A program made the translations under genes and the position numbers. Below the pieces are notes generated by a model that saw only the letters and a program-made list of their open reading frames with translations, did not search any database and was not told where the DNA came from. From contig NZ_CP016279.1 in NCBI RefSeq assembly GCF_001542625.1, forward strand, positions 5,890,001 through 5,954,000: 64,000 nucleotides of DNA. The letters are read 5' to 3'. Every line of letters begins with the position of its first letter. The stretch's first letter is position 1. Source of the stretch: Streptomyces griseochromogenes (GTDB lineage Bacteria > Actinomycetota > Actinomycetes > Streptomycetales > Streptomycetaceae). This document shows positions 52,678 to 61,690 of this stretch, piece after piece.

Positions 52678-53817
52678 TCACCGGTCTGTTGTTGTCAGCC
52701 GCCACAGCGACGTGATCTCGGCACTACGCGCGGCGTGGAGCGGGTCGGTGGCGTCCCTGGAGCGTGGGTGCCGAGGCTTGGTGTCGATCTTGTCCACGAC
52801 CCGGAGGTGTGCTGCCTGGATGGCGGTGAGCAGTTGTCCGCGTGTCCTGAGGCCGAGATGCTCTGCGAGGTCCGACAGGACGAGCCAGCCCTCCCCGCCC
52901 GGTCGGAGGTGCGCGGACAGTCCGGTGAGGAAGCCTCGGAGCATGGCGCTGTCCGCGTCGTAGACGCCTTGCTCGATCGGGCTGGTCGGACGGGAGGGCA
53001 GCCAGGGCGGGTTGCACACGATCAGGTCGGCGTGGTCTTCGGGAAACAGACAGGGACCCGACACCTCGATACGGTCAGCCAGCGCCAGCCGGTGGGCGTT
53101 CTCCTTGGCGCATGCCAGAGCACGCGGGCTGATGTCGGTGGCCACGACGCGGCCGATTCCTCGGCGGGCCAGGACCGCGGCGAGCACGCCGGTTCCCGTA
53201 CCGAGATCGAATGCCGCGCTGCCTGCGGGGCTGCACCGGGTCACCGGCGGCAGCGGCGTGTGGGCGACCAGATCGACGTACTCGCCTCTGACGGGTGCGA
53301 AGACGCCGTAGTGGGGGTGAATACGCGTGCCCAGCACCGGCACATCGATGCCCCTCAGACGCCACTGGTGAGCGCCGATCACTCCCAGCAATTCCCGGAG
53401 GGAGATCACCATGGGGCCCTTCGGCGGGCCGTAGGCTTCCAGACAGGCGTGGCGAACGTCGGGAGCCCGGCGCAACGCCACGGTGTAGCCGTCGTCCAGG
53501 AGCACCAAGAGCCTGCCCAGGACGCGTGCGCGGTGGGCGCCGGCGCGGCGGTGCAGATCGAAGGACTCCTTCTGGGAGGTGTTGGCACTGGGCCGTTTGC
53601 GATCGATGCGACGGCCCATCGCCCGCAGCAGGTGTCGGGCGTTGTGGAAGTCGCCTTGCCAGAGCAGCCCCGTGCCTTGGCGCGCCCGGCGGTAGGCCTC
53701 GTCGGCCTTCGTCCGGTCGTCGACAACGACGACCCGCCGCGGAAGAGCCGAGCCGTTCTCGGAATGCCAGCGGGCGGAATGGTGGGTGTGACCTTCTGTC
53801 CAGTGGATCGTGGACAC
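52678..53817 (-). CDS. Class I SAM-dependent methyltransferase (PrmC/HemK-like)
   Basis: 379 residues. Motif I is SAAFDLGTGTGVLAAVLARR, and motif IV is DLIVCNPPWLPSRPTSPIEQ, the NPPY/W signature of N-methyltransferases acting on glutamine, adenine or guanine. A long N-terminal domain (about 180 residues, RHLLRAMGRRIDRKRPSANT and ARVLGRLLVLLDDGYTVALR) should bind the substrate. It is larger than PrmC and resembles RsmC-type or small-molecule enzymes. The ATG at 53817 is clear. Neighbours give no hint. Confidence 0.85.
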   Translation of the reverse strand: MSTIHWTEGHTHHSARWHSENGSALPRRVVVVDDRTKADEAYRRARQGTGLLWQGDFHNARHLLRAMGRRIDRKRPSANTSQKESFDLHRRAGAHRARVLGRLLVLLDDGYTVALRRAPDVRHACLEAYGPPKGPMVISLRELLGVIGAHQWRLRGIDVPVLGTRIHPHYGVFAPVRGEYVDLVAHTPLPPVTRCSPAGSAAFDLGTGTGVLAAVLARRGIGRVVATDISPRALACAKENAHRLALADRIEVSGPCLFPEDHADLIVCNPPWLPSRPTSPIEQGVYDADSAMLRGFLTGLSAHLRPGGEGWLVLSDLAEHLGLRTRGQLLTAIQAAHLRVVDKIDTKPRHPRSRDATDPLHAARSAEITSLWRLTTTDR

Positions 53818-54165
53818 CGTGATACCCCTCGTGATCGAACGTGCAGGGACACGAAGAGCACTTCGACGAGGAGCAGGCCGAACCGACGTCTGTCCACGGG
53901 ACAGACGTGTGCGTTGAGGCAGGTGGCCGTTACCGCCCTCGCGTCGAAGCGCGAGAGCGGACGTCCCAGAGAACCATGCCGAGCATCACGGTCAGCCCTT
54001 TCGGATCAGAGGCAGCAGACTCGCACAGGTGCTGCTCCGCCGCCAAGCGCGACGGGTCGTCATCGTGCTGAGTGACCGGTTCAGGTGGGGATCGTGGACT
54101 CGGCGCAGACTTCCTTCACGTGTCGTGCCCTCTCACCCGGCTTCGGAGCACGCAGGTCCTGGTGC
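53818..54165. other. 348-bp gap
   Basis: Frames here are short and Arg-rich. Part of the promoter for the minus-strand methyltransferase must lie here. No gene seen. Confidence 0.35.
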
Positions 54166-55437
54166 TCAGCCACGATCGTGACGCGCGTCGGTCGACGGCC
54201 GAGTACGTACTGCGGCGAACCCGGCCTGTTCATGGCCGGCTGCCTGAACCGGGCGGAGGCCAAGGGTGAGGAACGTCAGCACGGCGCACAGGACGTAGGC
54301 AGAACCGAGCCAGGCCAGCGGGGTCGGGTACGGGGCGCCGGAGGGCAGAGTGTCTTCCGTACGGCTCAGGAGCGGTACGAGACGGGTGGCGGTGGCAGTG
54401 ACCCATGCCGCGAGGGTGACGCGGCTCAGAAGCCACTGCCGTTGGGGGCCGTGAGCCAGCCAGATCATGGCGGGCAGGCACCAGACCCAGTGGTGACTCC
54501 ACGAAATGGGGCATGCCACCAGCCCGTAGAGCTCCACGGCGATCATGATACCGAGACGGTCACCACACCGAATGGCGTTCCACAGTGCGAGTGTCGCGAC
54601 GACGGTCACCACTGTGAGGGCGGTCCACCATGTCATACCGGAACCCGGACCGTGGTCGAGGAACCTGCTCAGCACACCTCGAAGTGACTGATTCCGCACC
54701 GACCACACCAGGCCTATCCGCTGAGTGTCCATCACCAGGGCGGACCAGTACCGCGCCGACTCCTTCGGGGCGATGAGCCATCCCAGCGCCGTAGCCCCGC
54801 ACACCGTTGTCACCGTCCACGCCGCTGCCCGCCATTGCCTGGTCGCCAGCAGATACAGCCCACCGACGACCGGAGTCAGCTTCACGGCGGCAGCCACACC
54901 GACAGCGATACCCCGGCCCGCAGCCGTACGCAGCCACGTCACACCCCCCAGGATCAACGCGCCCAGCAGGAGGTTGACTTGGCCCTGGTCCAGAGTGTGG
55001 CGTACGGGTTCCAGCCATAGGCCGGCAGCGGACCAGAGCAGGACGCGGGACCGTCCCCGCGTGTCCATGGGAGTGGGAGGAACGAGTCGGCTCGCGCAGC
55101 CGGCCATCACGAGGAGAGCCGCCACGGAGGCCGACTGCCACAGGCACACCGTGACCGTCCAAGGGAGGCGCGACAACGGCAGGAAGACCAGGGCGGCGAA
55201 CGGCGGGTAGGTGAACGGCAGCAAGGGAATCGGCGGCGCGGTGTGGAGCTGGTAGTCGTAGAGGCCACCTGAGAGCACCAGCGGAGATGCCTCGCGGTAG
55301 ACGCGCAGATCCAACGTCACGGGAGGGAAGGCACTGACGGACAGCACATGCAAGGCCAGGGAGAGGGCCAAACACCACCCGGCATGGCGAGAGCACCACT
55401 CGCCGATCGCTCGGCCGCCGCTCAAGACCGTGTTCAT
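54166..55437 (-). CDS. GT87-family membrane glycosyltransferase
   Basis: About 423 residues from ATG 55437 (MNTVLSGGRAIGEWCSRHAG), a start I prefer over the open frame up to 55650. It has 8-10 hydrophobic segments. Near the N-terminus is VTLDLRVYREASPLVLSGGL, with the Asp typical of polyprenol-dependent GT-C enzymes of family 87 (mycobacterial alpha-1,2-mannosyltransferase type), and TYPPFAALVFLPLSRLPWTV. HTLDQGQVNLLLGALILGG and PISWSHHWVWCLPAMIWLAH match the family pattern. It probably adds mannose or another sugar to an extracytoplasmic glycan or glycolipid. Confidence 0.85.
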   Translation of the reverse strand: MNTVLSGGRAIGEWCSRHAGWCLALSLALHVLSVSAFPPVTLDLRVYREASPLVLSGGLYDYQLHTAPPIPLLPFTYPPFAALVFLPLSRLPWTVTVCLWQSASVAALLVMAGCASRLVPPTPMDTRGRSRVLLWSAAGLWLEPVRHTLDQGQVNLLLGALILGGVTWLRTAAGRGIAVGVAAAVKLTPVVGGLYLLATRQWRAAAWTVTTVCGATALGWLIAPKESARYWSALVMDTQRIGLVWSVRNQSLRGVLSRFLDHGPGSGMTWWTALTVVTVVATLALWNAIRCGDRLGIMIAVELYGLVACPISWSHHWVWCLPAMIWLAHGPQRQWLLSRVTLAAWVTATATRLVPLLSRTEDTLPSGAPYPTPLAWLGSAYVLCAVLTFLTLGLRPVQAAGHEQAGFAAVRTRPSTDARHDRG

Positions 55438-55789
55438 CACGAAGGAGCGCGGCGGCCCTCCCCGGCGATGTACAACGTGGTCCTGATCCGCGCCATCGTC
55501 ATCGAGCACACCGGTGTCATCAGCCGGCCGTGCCCGCTCCTGCCCGTCACGCCCACGCCGCAGAAGGGACCGCCAAAGCGGAATCATCGTGGTCTTGACT
55601 ACGTTTCCCGCGGCGCGAACGGCCGCAGACGACTCGCTGCTTCTCCTCAAGAGTGGATCCTCCCGTTACCCAACGCGGTACCCCGACATCTGGACACGGG
55701 CGCTGTGCTCCGAAGAGCCCGCGGATGACGGCCGGGCTGGGGGCACAGGGGTTTGAATGCCGCCGTAGACAACACGCGAACGTCGGCCG
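55438..55789. other. Divergent gap with possible upstream extension
   Basis: The glycosyltransferase frame continues to 55650 but reads low-complexity Arg/Asp-rich sequence. No other gene. The truncated kinase remnant starts around 55790. Confidence 0.35.
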
Positions 55790-56061
55790 ACCCAGCGGTG
55801 GAGGGCTGCCGTCCGCCAGGCCTGGATCTCTCCTACGTCGCGCTTCGCCCCAGCCGGGATGTGGCGCTTTCACGAGCCACCCGACGCGAGGGGCGGCAGC
55901 TGAAGGAAGTAGAGCCGATCACCGGCCTGTACGGAGCGTTCGTGGACCTCGGACCGCTCGAAGACCACGTGGTCGATTCGCGTGTTCAGTCCGTGGAGCA
56001 GACCGTGACGGAGATTGCCGCCGGTCTGCGGGCGGGCCGGTTCCTGGTCGGGACTGAGTGA
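55790..56061 (+). pseudogene. P-loop kinase remnant (AAA_33-like), Walker A missing
   Basis: The frame, open from about 55753, reads LDLSYVALRPSRDVALSRAT, then EVEPITGLYGAFVDLGPLED and HVVDSRVQSVEQTVTEIAAG, the C-terminal half of the small ATP-binding kinases near zeta-toxin/chloramphenicol phosphotransferase folds. The Walker A GxxGxGKS half is absent and no ribosome site precedes it, so this is a 5'-deleted fragment. An artefactual start at TTG 55753 was not accepted. Confidence 0.55.
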
Positions 56062-56252
56062 ACTTGAGCTCAGACGGCCCCATGCTCGCCCGTCGCAGAG
56101 AGGGGCGCATGGCTCTTTCGGCGCATCGTGGCCGAGTGCTGCCTGCATACAGGCGACTACAGAACGTAGGGTTGGCCCGTCTGGTGTGCGCTCGGGAGTG
56201 ACGATGTGACGATGACGGGACCTGGGCGCGTTTCCGTGAACAGGGAGTAGGC

Positions 56253-57065
56253 ATGACGGGTGGCAAGTCGCGGTTCGACGACATCTACGTCCAGCCGGAC
56301 CCGCGCGCCTACTTCACCCGGCTGGCCCCGCTGGAGTACGAGATCCCGCACCATGCCCAGCCGGTCTTCCGAAGGGAGGCCGCCGAGCGGGCAGCGCTGG
56401 ACAACGGCCGGCCGGACCGGCCGGTGGTGCTGGACGTGTGCTGTTCGTACGGCATCAACGCCGCGCTGCTCAATCACGATGTGACGCTCGCCGAACTGTA
56501 CGAGCGGTACACGTCCGATACGGCCGGACGCATGTCGACGACGGAACTGGCCGCCTGGGACAAGGAGTTCTACGCCGGGCGCCGACGGCCTCAAGCCCTT
56601 TCGGTGTACGGCCTGGACATCGCGGCGCCGGCCGTGCACTACGCCCAGCAGGCCGGTCTGCTGGACGGCGCCTTCACCGACGATCTGGAGCAGGCGCCGC
56701 CCGGGCCCGAGCTGCGCAGCGCGCTGACGGATGTCGGGCTGATCACCCTGACGGGCGGCGGGAGCTACGTCACCGAGCGGACGTTCGCCGCGCTGCTGGA
56801 CGGCGCCCGCCGCCCCGTCTGGGTGAGCGCGTTCGTGCTGCGGACCGTGTCGTACGAGCCGGTCGTACGGACACTGGCCACGTACGGCCTGCGTACCACG
56901 GTGGATCCGTCCCGCACCTACCCGCAGCGGCGCTTCACGGACGAGCGGGAACAGCGGTATGCCATCGAGGCCGTGAGAGAACTCGGCGGTGACCCGTCCG
57001 GGCGGGAAGAGGCAGGTCGTTTCCACTGTGTGCTCTACGACTCCCGCCCCGGCTCGGTGTCGTAG
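56253..57065 (+). CDS. SAM-dependent methyltransferase-like protein
   Basis: 270 residues from ATG 56253, with GGGAG 6 bases upstream. RPVVLDVCCSYGINAALLNH (residues 57-76) is a variant motif I in which Cys-Cys-Ser-Tyr replaces the usual glycines. It is followed by ALSVYGLDIAAPAVHYAQQA (motif II region) and GLITLTGGGSYVTERTFAAL. It ends FHCVLYDSR. The fold seems a class I methyltransferase, but the altered loop means activity is unproven. A single gene converging on the secreted glycosidase. Confidence 0.75.
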   Translation: MTGGKSRFDDIYVQPDPRAYFTRLAPLEYEIPHHAQPVFRREAAERAALDNGRPDRPVVLDVCCSYGINAALLNHDVTLAELYERYTSDTAGRMSTTELAAWDKEFYAGRRRPQALSVYGLDIAAPAVHYAQQAGLLDGAFTDDLEQAPPGPELRSALTDVGLITLTGGGSYVTERTFAALLDGARRPVWVSAFVLRTVSYEPVVRTLATYGLRTTVDPSRTYPQRRFTDEREQRYAIEAVRELGGDPSGREEAGRFHCVLYDSRPGSVS

Positions 57066-57084
57066 CGGAACGGCTGCCGGCCCC

Positions 57085-57102
57085 GCACGGCCGTCGCCGT
57101 GC
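57085..57102. terminator. Short hairpin between converging genes
   Basis: GCACGGC/GCCGTGC stem, 7 bp, loop CGTC, between the stops at 57065 and 57117. Confidence 0.4.
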
Positions 57103-57116
57103 CCTCCGGCGATGTC

Positions 57117-59105
57117 TCACAGGCCCTCGGGGCACAGACGCTGGGCCTTGCCGCCCTTGGCCACCGCCTCGACGCACCCGGCGGGCAGGCCGTCGTGCGA
57201 GGTGGTGGAGAAGTTGGCGGTCATGGTCAGCGTGCCGTCGCCGAACGTGGTCCGCTGCACGAGGTGGTCCGGAGTCAACCGGCGGAAGTCCGTCATCGGC
57301 TCAGTCGCCGCGGCCTTGTGCAACGGCTCGAAGTACTTCTGCAACGCGGCTATCTGCCGACCGTGCTGGTCGAGTTCGGTCTTGTCGAGGACCATGTTGA
57401 GCGGCACGTTGTACAGCATCGCCAGCAGCGCGCGGGTGCGGCTCTGGTCGGGCAGCTTGGACCATGACAGTTCCCAGCGCTCGGTGCTGATGACCGAGTC
57501 GTGCAGCACCGTCTGGTACAGCGGCACCCGATACCTGGGGTCGTACATCGCCTTGGCCACATCGGCGGGGAGGTGGACCGGTTTGAAGAAGATGGCGGGC
57601 GCGCCGTAGGGCGCGTAGCCGCCCCAGGTCGCACGGTCACGCTCCAGTTTCCACAGCCGGTCGTCAACCGGTGTACCGGACCCGTGGCTGAAGGCCAGCA
57701 CACGGTTCGCCCAGGAACCGGCGCTCTCCGAGCCGAGCACCAGCTTGCGATCGCCGGACAGCCACGCCATGCGTGCCAGGCGGTTGCGGCGGTCCTGTGC
57801 CTGGGTCATCGGGTGTGCGGGCGAGTGATCGGTGAACAGCTCACCGGCGGCGTCGACATCGAGGAAGTAGCTGGTGGCGCCGGCCGCGGTCATCTCCCGG
57901 GTGCGGTCGGCCAGGTAGTGACGGGCAGGCTCGGCCTTCCGGAGTGCCTCGGAACTGACGTAACAGCCGCGGCCGCCGAACCCGGTGACGATCTTGCCGT
58001 CCGCTCCGCGCACACAGGCATCCGGCCATACCGGGGCGGGCCACTTCGACACCGAGGTGTCGGCCGACGCGGGGTCCTGTGCGTTGGCCCAGGAGTCGTA
58101 CGGCCCGACGAGGTAGCCGGCCCGCTTGGCCAGGTCCGTCGCCGCGTGGTTCATGGGTGAGCCGTCGGCGTCGTAGCCGATCCACATGCGGTCGATGCCG
58201 AGATCCCGCAGTCGGCGTATGCCCTCGGGGGTGCGGGCCTGGCCCCAGGTGTAGGCGTGGAAGGCACCCACCAGCTTGCCGGCTTCGGGGTTGCGGGCGA
58301 TCTTCTCGCGCAGGGTGGTGATGCCGCCGTGCTTCTGCAGCCAGGCGCGGTAGTCGCGGGCCGCGGCCACCGGCGATCCGTCGGTGAGCGCGAAGGTCAC
58401 CGTGTAGTCGGTCGTCGACTCCTTCGGTGAGAAGCGGTGCTCCGTCTCGGTGTGCAGACGGCCGTGGGTGGAGACGAACTTGAGCGTGGTGCCGATGTCG
58501 GTCTCGGCGATGTAACTCGCGCCGTGCCGCCCGGACTGGCTCGTGCCCCAGAACGGCATGGTCAGGCCGTCGGCCATGCCTGCTTGTGACCCCGCGAGGC
58601 CTGCCGACGCCGAGTTCCACCACTTGTCGGTGACCGGAACGGACAGGCCCTCGCCGCGCGGAATCTGGAGCTCTGTCGTGTCCGGTGCGGTTCCCGTCAC
58701 CGGCCAGTTCAGTGTGGTCCCGCGGTCGGCGTGCACGGTCATCGCCAGCCGGCCGTCCCTTGCGGACGCGGTGACCGTGAGTCCCCTGGCCGGGTACCGC
58801 CAGGCGGCCTTCTCGCCGTGCACCGAGATCTCTCCGGCGGAGCCGAGGCTGCCGGCGGCGGGGGCGGAGAGCGGCCAGGTGCGGCCGTCGTCGGCCCGGG
58901 CCCGCACGGCCAGGGACGCCACATCCACTTCCGCGCGTCCACCGGCGACGGGTACGGTCAGCCGGTCTCCGTGTGCTTCGATGCCCCGGTGGTCGTGCGT
59001 GCCGGTCCCGAACGCCGTGGCCGTGCCGATCACGCCGATCACCGCGAGCGCACCGCTCACCGCGGCGACCTTCTTCCTGGTCTTCTTGATCTTCCTCTTG
59101 CTCAT
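57117..59105 (-). CDS. Secreted glycoside hydrolase (unassigned clan, GH101-like)
   Basis: 662 residues. An N-terminal signal anchor follows a basic start (MSKRKIKKTRKK, AAVSGALAVIGVIGTATAFG). A beta-sandwich N-domain precedes a catalytic barrel: AFHAYTWGQARTPEGIRRLR, RMWIGYDADGSPMNHAATDL, TSYFLDVDAAGELFTDHSPA (candidate acid residue) and LVLGSESAGSWANRV (candidate second acid). The C-terminus has two cysteines. The form resembles endo-acting alpha-glycosidases with DUF5696/GH101-like barrels, but the family is not certain. It lies 78 bp after the histidine kinase gene on the same strand and may belong to its operon. Confidence 0.75.
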   Translation of the reverse strand: MSKRKIKKTRKKVAAVSGALAVIGVIGTATAFGTGTHDHRGIEAHGDRLTVPVAGGRAEVDVASLAVRARADDGRTWPLSAPAAGSLGSAGEISVHGEKAAWRYPARGLTVTASARDGRLAMTVHADRGTTLNWPVTGTAPDTTELQIPRGEGLSVPVTDKWWNSASAGLAGSQAGMADGLTMPFWGTSQSGRHGASYIAETDIGTTLKFVSTHGRLHTETEHRFSPKESTTDYTVTFALTDGSPVAAARDYRAWLQKHGGITTLREKIARNPEAGKLVGAFHAYTWGQARTPEGIRRLRDLGIDRMWIGYDADGSPMNHAATDLAKRAGYLVGPYDSWANAQDPASADTSVSKWPAPVWPDACVRGADGKIVTGFGGRGCYVSSEALRKAEPARHYLADRTREMTAAGATSYFLDVDAAGELFTDHSPAHPMTQAQDRRNRLARMAWLSGDRKLVLGSESAGSWANRVLAFSHGSGTPVDDRLWKLERDRATWGGYAPYGAPAIFFKPVHLPADVAKAMYDPRYRVPLYQTVLHDSVISTERWELSWSKLPDQSRTRALLAMLYNVPLNMVLDKTELDQHGRQIAALQKYFEPLHKAAATEPMTDFRRLTPDHLVQRTTFGDGTLTMTANFSTTSHDGLPAGCVEAVAKGGKAQRLCPEGL

Positions 59106-59183
59106 GGTCGGCCACTGTCGTGGCGGCGGATAAGAACATTGTGAGAACCGTTGGTTCGTGCCGGTGACGGACCGGACGCCCTG

Positions 59184-60599
59184 TCAGGAACCGGCCGGAC
59201 CGTTGGACGGAATGCGGAGCCGGAAGAGCGCGCCGCCGCCGGGGGCGTTTTCGGCGGTCAGGTCGGCGTGGTGCGCGCGGGCGATCTGGCGGGCCATGGC
59301 CAGGCCGAGACCGGAGCCGGGCAGGACACGTGCTGTGCGAGCCCGGTAGAAACGGTCGAAGACGTAGGGCAGGTCTTCCGCCGCGATACCGGACCCGTGA
59401 TCACGGATGGCCAGGTCGAGGTGGTCGGCCGCGTGGATGAGCGTCACCTCGACGGGGCGGTCGGGCGGGCTGAACTTCGCCGCATTGTCAAGGAGGCTGG
59501 ACAGCAGCCGGGAGAGCCGGGCCGGTACGCCCGCGACGATGGTGGTGTGCGCCTGCGGACTCACGGCGAGGTCGAAGGGGGTCAGCGGCCAGTGGTCGCG
59601 GGCGGCGTCGACAGCGTGGGTCACGACGGCCGCCAGGCGCACGTCTTCGACCAGTGGGTCCGGCTCCTCCTCGCGGGCCAGCTCGATCAGGTCGTTGACC
59701 AGGAGCGTGACCTCCCTCAGCTGGCGGCCGAGCGCGCCGGCCGCCCGTTCGCGCTGGGCTTCGGTGAGGCGGGCGGCACGGGTGAGCAGTTCGGCGTTGG
59801 TGCGCAGCGCGGTCAGCGGGGTGCGCAGTTCGTGCGAGGCGTCCGCGACCAGTCGGCGCTGGGCGGTGATGGACTTTTCCAGCTCGTCGAGCATGGTGTT
59901 GAAGGCGGCCGCGAGCCGGGTGATCTCGTCCTCGCGGCCCGTCGCGTCCGACGGCAGCTCGATGCGGTGCCGGGCGTCACGGGTGGTGGCGATGCGTTCG
60001 GCGGTGGCGGTGAGCCGGCTGACGGGGGCGAGGCCTGTGCGGGAGACCCAGTAGCCCAGGGCACCGGCCAGGAGCACCCCGGCCGCTCCCACGACGGCGA
60101 GCAGGCCGGCGGCCTGCCGCACCCCGCGGTCGACGGTGTCGGCGCGCACAGCGACCTGCAGGGCGCGGCCCCTGTCCAGCGGCGTGGTGAGCATCCGGGC
60201 GCGATGGGTGGCGAGGCGGAGTTCGCTGTAGTACGAGCCGTGGGTGCCGGCGGCGACCTTGCGGGTGGTGCCGGTGACCGGCAACAGGTACGGCTTGGAG
60301 GGATCGTCGACTGCCCGGGCGGGGACCAGCTGGGCGCAGGCCGGGGCGGCGAGATACCGGCATTCGCCCTGGACGACGCCGACCGGTTCGTGCCGGTACT
60401 GCTGGGCGGCGAGCCGGGCGGACTGGGTCAGATGCAGGTCCAGTTGCTGGAGCAGCTGGTGCCGGATCACCAGGAAGGCGGCCGTGCAGACGCCCACCAC
60501 CACGAGCGCGACGGCCAGCGAGGCGGCCAGGGTCAGCCGGGTGCGCAGCGGTCGCCGGCGCAGCCAACGCGCGGGCGGGCGCATCCGTGCACCCTTCAT
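59184..60599 (-). CDS. Sensor histidine kinase
   Basis: 471 residues from ATG 60599. Two membrane segments (LAASLAVALVVVGVCTAAFL near residue 30 and AGLLAVVGAAGVLLAGALGY near 180) enclose an extracytoplasmic sensor of about 120 residues with paired cysteines (GECRYLAAPACAQL). HAMP follows, then the H-box LVADASHELRTPLTALRTNA, N-box SSLLDNAAKFSPP, and G-boxes IRDHGSGIAAEDLPYVFDRF and GSGLGLAMARQIA. The ATG overlaps the response regulator stop by four bases (ATGA). A frame extending to 61694 overlaps the regulator and was rejected. Confidence 0.95.
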   Translation of the reverse strand: MKGARMRPPARWLRRRPLRTRLTLAASLAVALVVVGVCTAAFLVIRHQLLQQLDLHLTQSARLAAQQYRHEPVGVVQGECRYLAAPACAQLVPARAVDDPSKPYLLPVTGTTRKVAAGTHGSYYSELRLATHRARMLTTPLDRGRALQVAVRADTVDRGVRQAAGLLAVVGAAGVLLAGALGYWVSRTGLAPVSRLTATAERIATTRDARHRIELPSDATGREDEITRLAAAFNTMLDELEKSITAQRRLVADASHELRTPLTALRTNAELLTRAARLTEAQRERAAGALGRQLREVTLLVNDLIELAREEEPDPLVEDVRLAAVVTHAVDAARDHWPLTPFDLAVSPQAHTTIVAGVPARLSRLLSSLLDNAAKFSPPDRPVEVTLIHAADHLDLAIRDHGSGIAAEDLPYVFDRFYRARTARVLPGSGLGLAMARQIARAHHADLTAENAPGGGALFRLRIPSNGPAGS

Positions 60600-61306
60600 G
60601 GCAGGTCCAGCCGGTAGCCGACGCCGTGCACGGTGTGCACGAGCCGCGGCTCGCCCCCGGCTTCCAGCTTGCGGCGCAGATAGCCGATGTAGACGGCCAG
60701 GGAGTTGGAGTCGGGACCGAAGTCGCCGCCCCACACCCGGTCGTGGATCATCTCCCTGGGCAGAATCTGGCCGGGGTGCCGCATGAGCAGCTCCAGCAGG
60801 GAGAACTCGGTGCGGCTGAACTCGATGGCACGCGTACCGCGCCTGCCGCTGCGGGTGGCGGGGTTCACCGAGAGGTCGGCGAAGGACAGGTCGGTCTCCG
60901 CCTCCGCCCCGGCGGGCGTGCTGCGCCGCAGCAACGCCCGGATGCGCGCCAGTAGTTCGTCCAGCGCGAAGGGCTTGACGAGGTAGTCGTCGGCGCCCGC
61001 GTCCAGACCGTCGACGCGCTCGCTCACGGAGTCCAGGGCGGTGAGCACCAGTACGGGAGTGCGGTCGCCCAGAGCCCGGAGCCGTCGGCACAGGGCGAGC
61101 CCGTCGAGGCCCGGCATCATCACGTCGACCACCATGGCGTCGGGCTCCCAGTCCGCGGCGGCCGCCAGCGCGGCCAGGCCGTCCTCCGCGCCGCGTACCT
61201 CGTAGCCCTCCACGGCCAGTCCGTCCTCCACGGCATACCGCACCTCTGGCTCGTCGTCCACGACCAGGATCTTCGGCGCTCTCGTGCGGCCACCAGCAGT
61301 ATTCAT
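60596..61306 (-). CDS. OmpR-family response regulator
   Basis: 236 residues. Receiver: ILVVDDEPEVRYAVEDGLAV (acidic pair), AMVVDVMMPGLDGLALCRRL (phosphorylated Asp), VLTALDS (switch) and DDYLVKPFALDELLARIRAL (Lys). The C-terminal winged helix reads IEFSRTEFSLLELLMRHPGQ and LAVYIGYLRRKLEAGGEPRL with VHTVHGVGYRLDL, as in PrrA/MprA-like regulators. The start at 61306 (MNTAGGRTRAPK) is better than the open frame to 61405. Coupled to the kinase by ATGA. Confidence 0.95.
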   Translation of the reverse strand: MNTAGGRTRAPKILVVDDEPEVRYAVEDGLAVEGYEVRGAEDGLAALAAAADWEPDAMVVDVMMPGLDGLALCRRLRALGDRTPVLVLTALDSVSERVDGLDAGADDYLVKPFALDELLARIRALLRRSTPAGAEAETDLSFADLSVNPATRSGRRGTRAIEFSRTEFSLLELLMRHPGQILPREMIHDRVWGGDFGPDSNSLAVYIGYLRRKLEAGGEPRLVHTVHGVGYRLDLP

Positions 61307-61690
61307 GGGGGACAGCCTGCCAAACCCGCCGTCGGAACCTCGCGTCCGGACGACGGAGCGGCCCAGGATCCGCCGTCCGTGGGTTTCGAGTCCGCCCCGC
61401 TGCACCAGGCACCGCGGTCGATCCCGCCGCTCGCCCGGTGGATCGGCATCGGCCGGCTGATCCGCGGGATCGCCCAGCCCCTGGCCGCCGCCTCCGAGGA
61501 CCGTGCCCGCCCGCGGCCGGCAGATCTTCCTCGCCGCCTGGGCAGGCGTCCAGGACCGGGGCGTGTGGCTCCGCCGGGCAGGCGGACGCGAGCCGTGTGT
61601 CAGCGGCGTCCGGTCCAGGTGGGAGCGCTTGCGAAGTGCGCCCGCGGAGAGGGCCCGGGCGGGCGTGAAGGGCCCGGGCCCTGTCGGGTG
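61307..61690. other. 384-bp gap with a terminator
   Basis: Upstream of the two-component genes and past the phospholipase stop. The hairpin at 61650-61682 is the only clear element. A promoter for the response regulator is expected here. Confidence 0.45.
61650..61682 (-). terminator. Terminator of the phospholipase C gene
   Basis: AGGGCCCGGGC/GCCCGGGCCCT, an 11-bp perfect stem with loop 11, 9 bp past the stop at 61691. It separates the phospholipase gene from the two-component operon downstream on the same strand. Confidence 0.75.
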
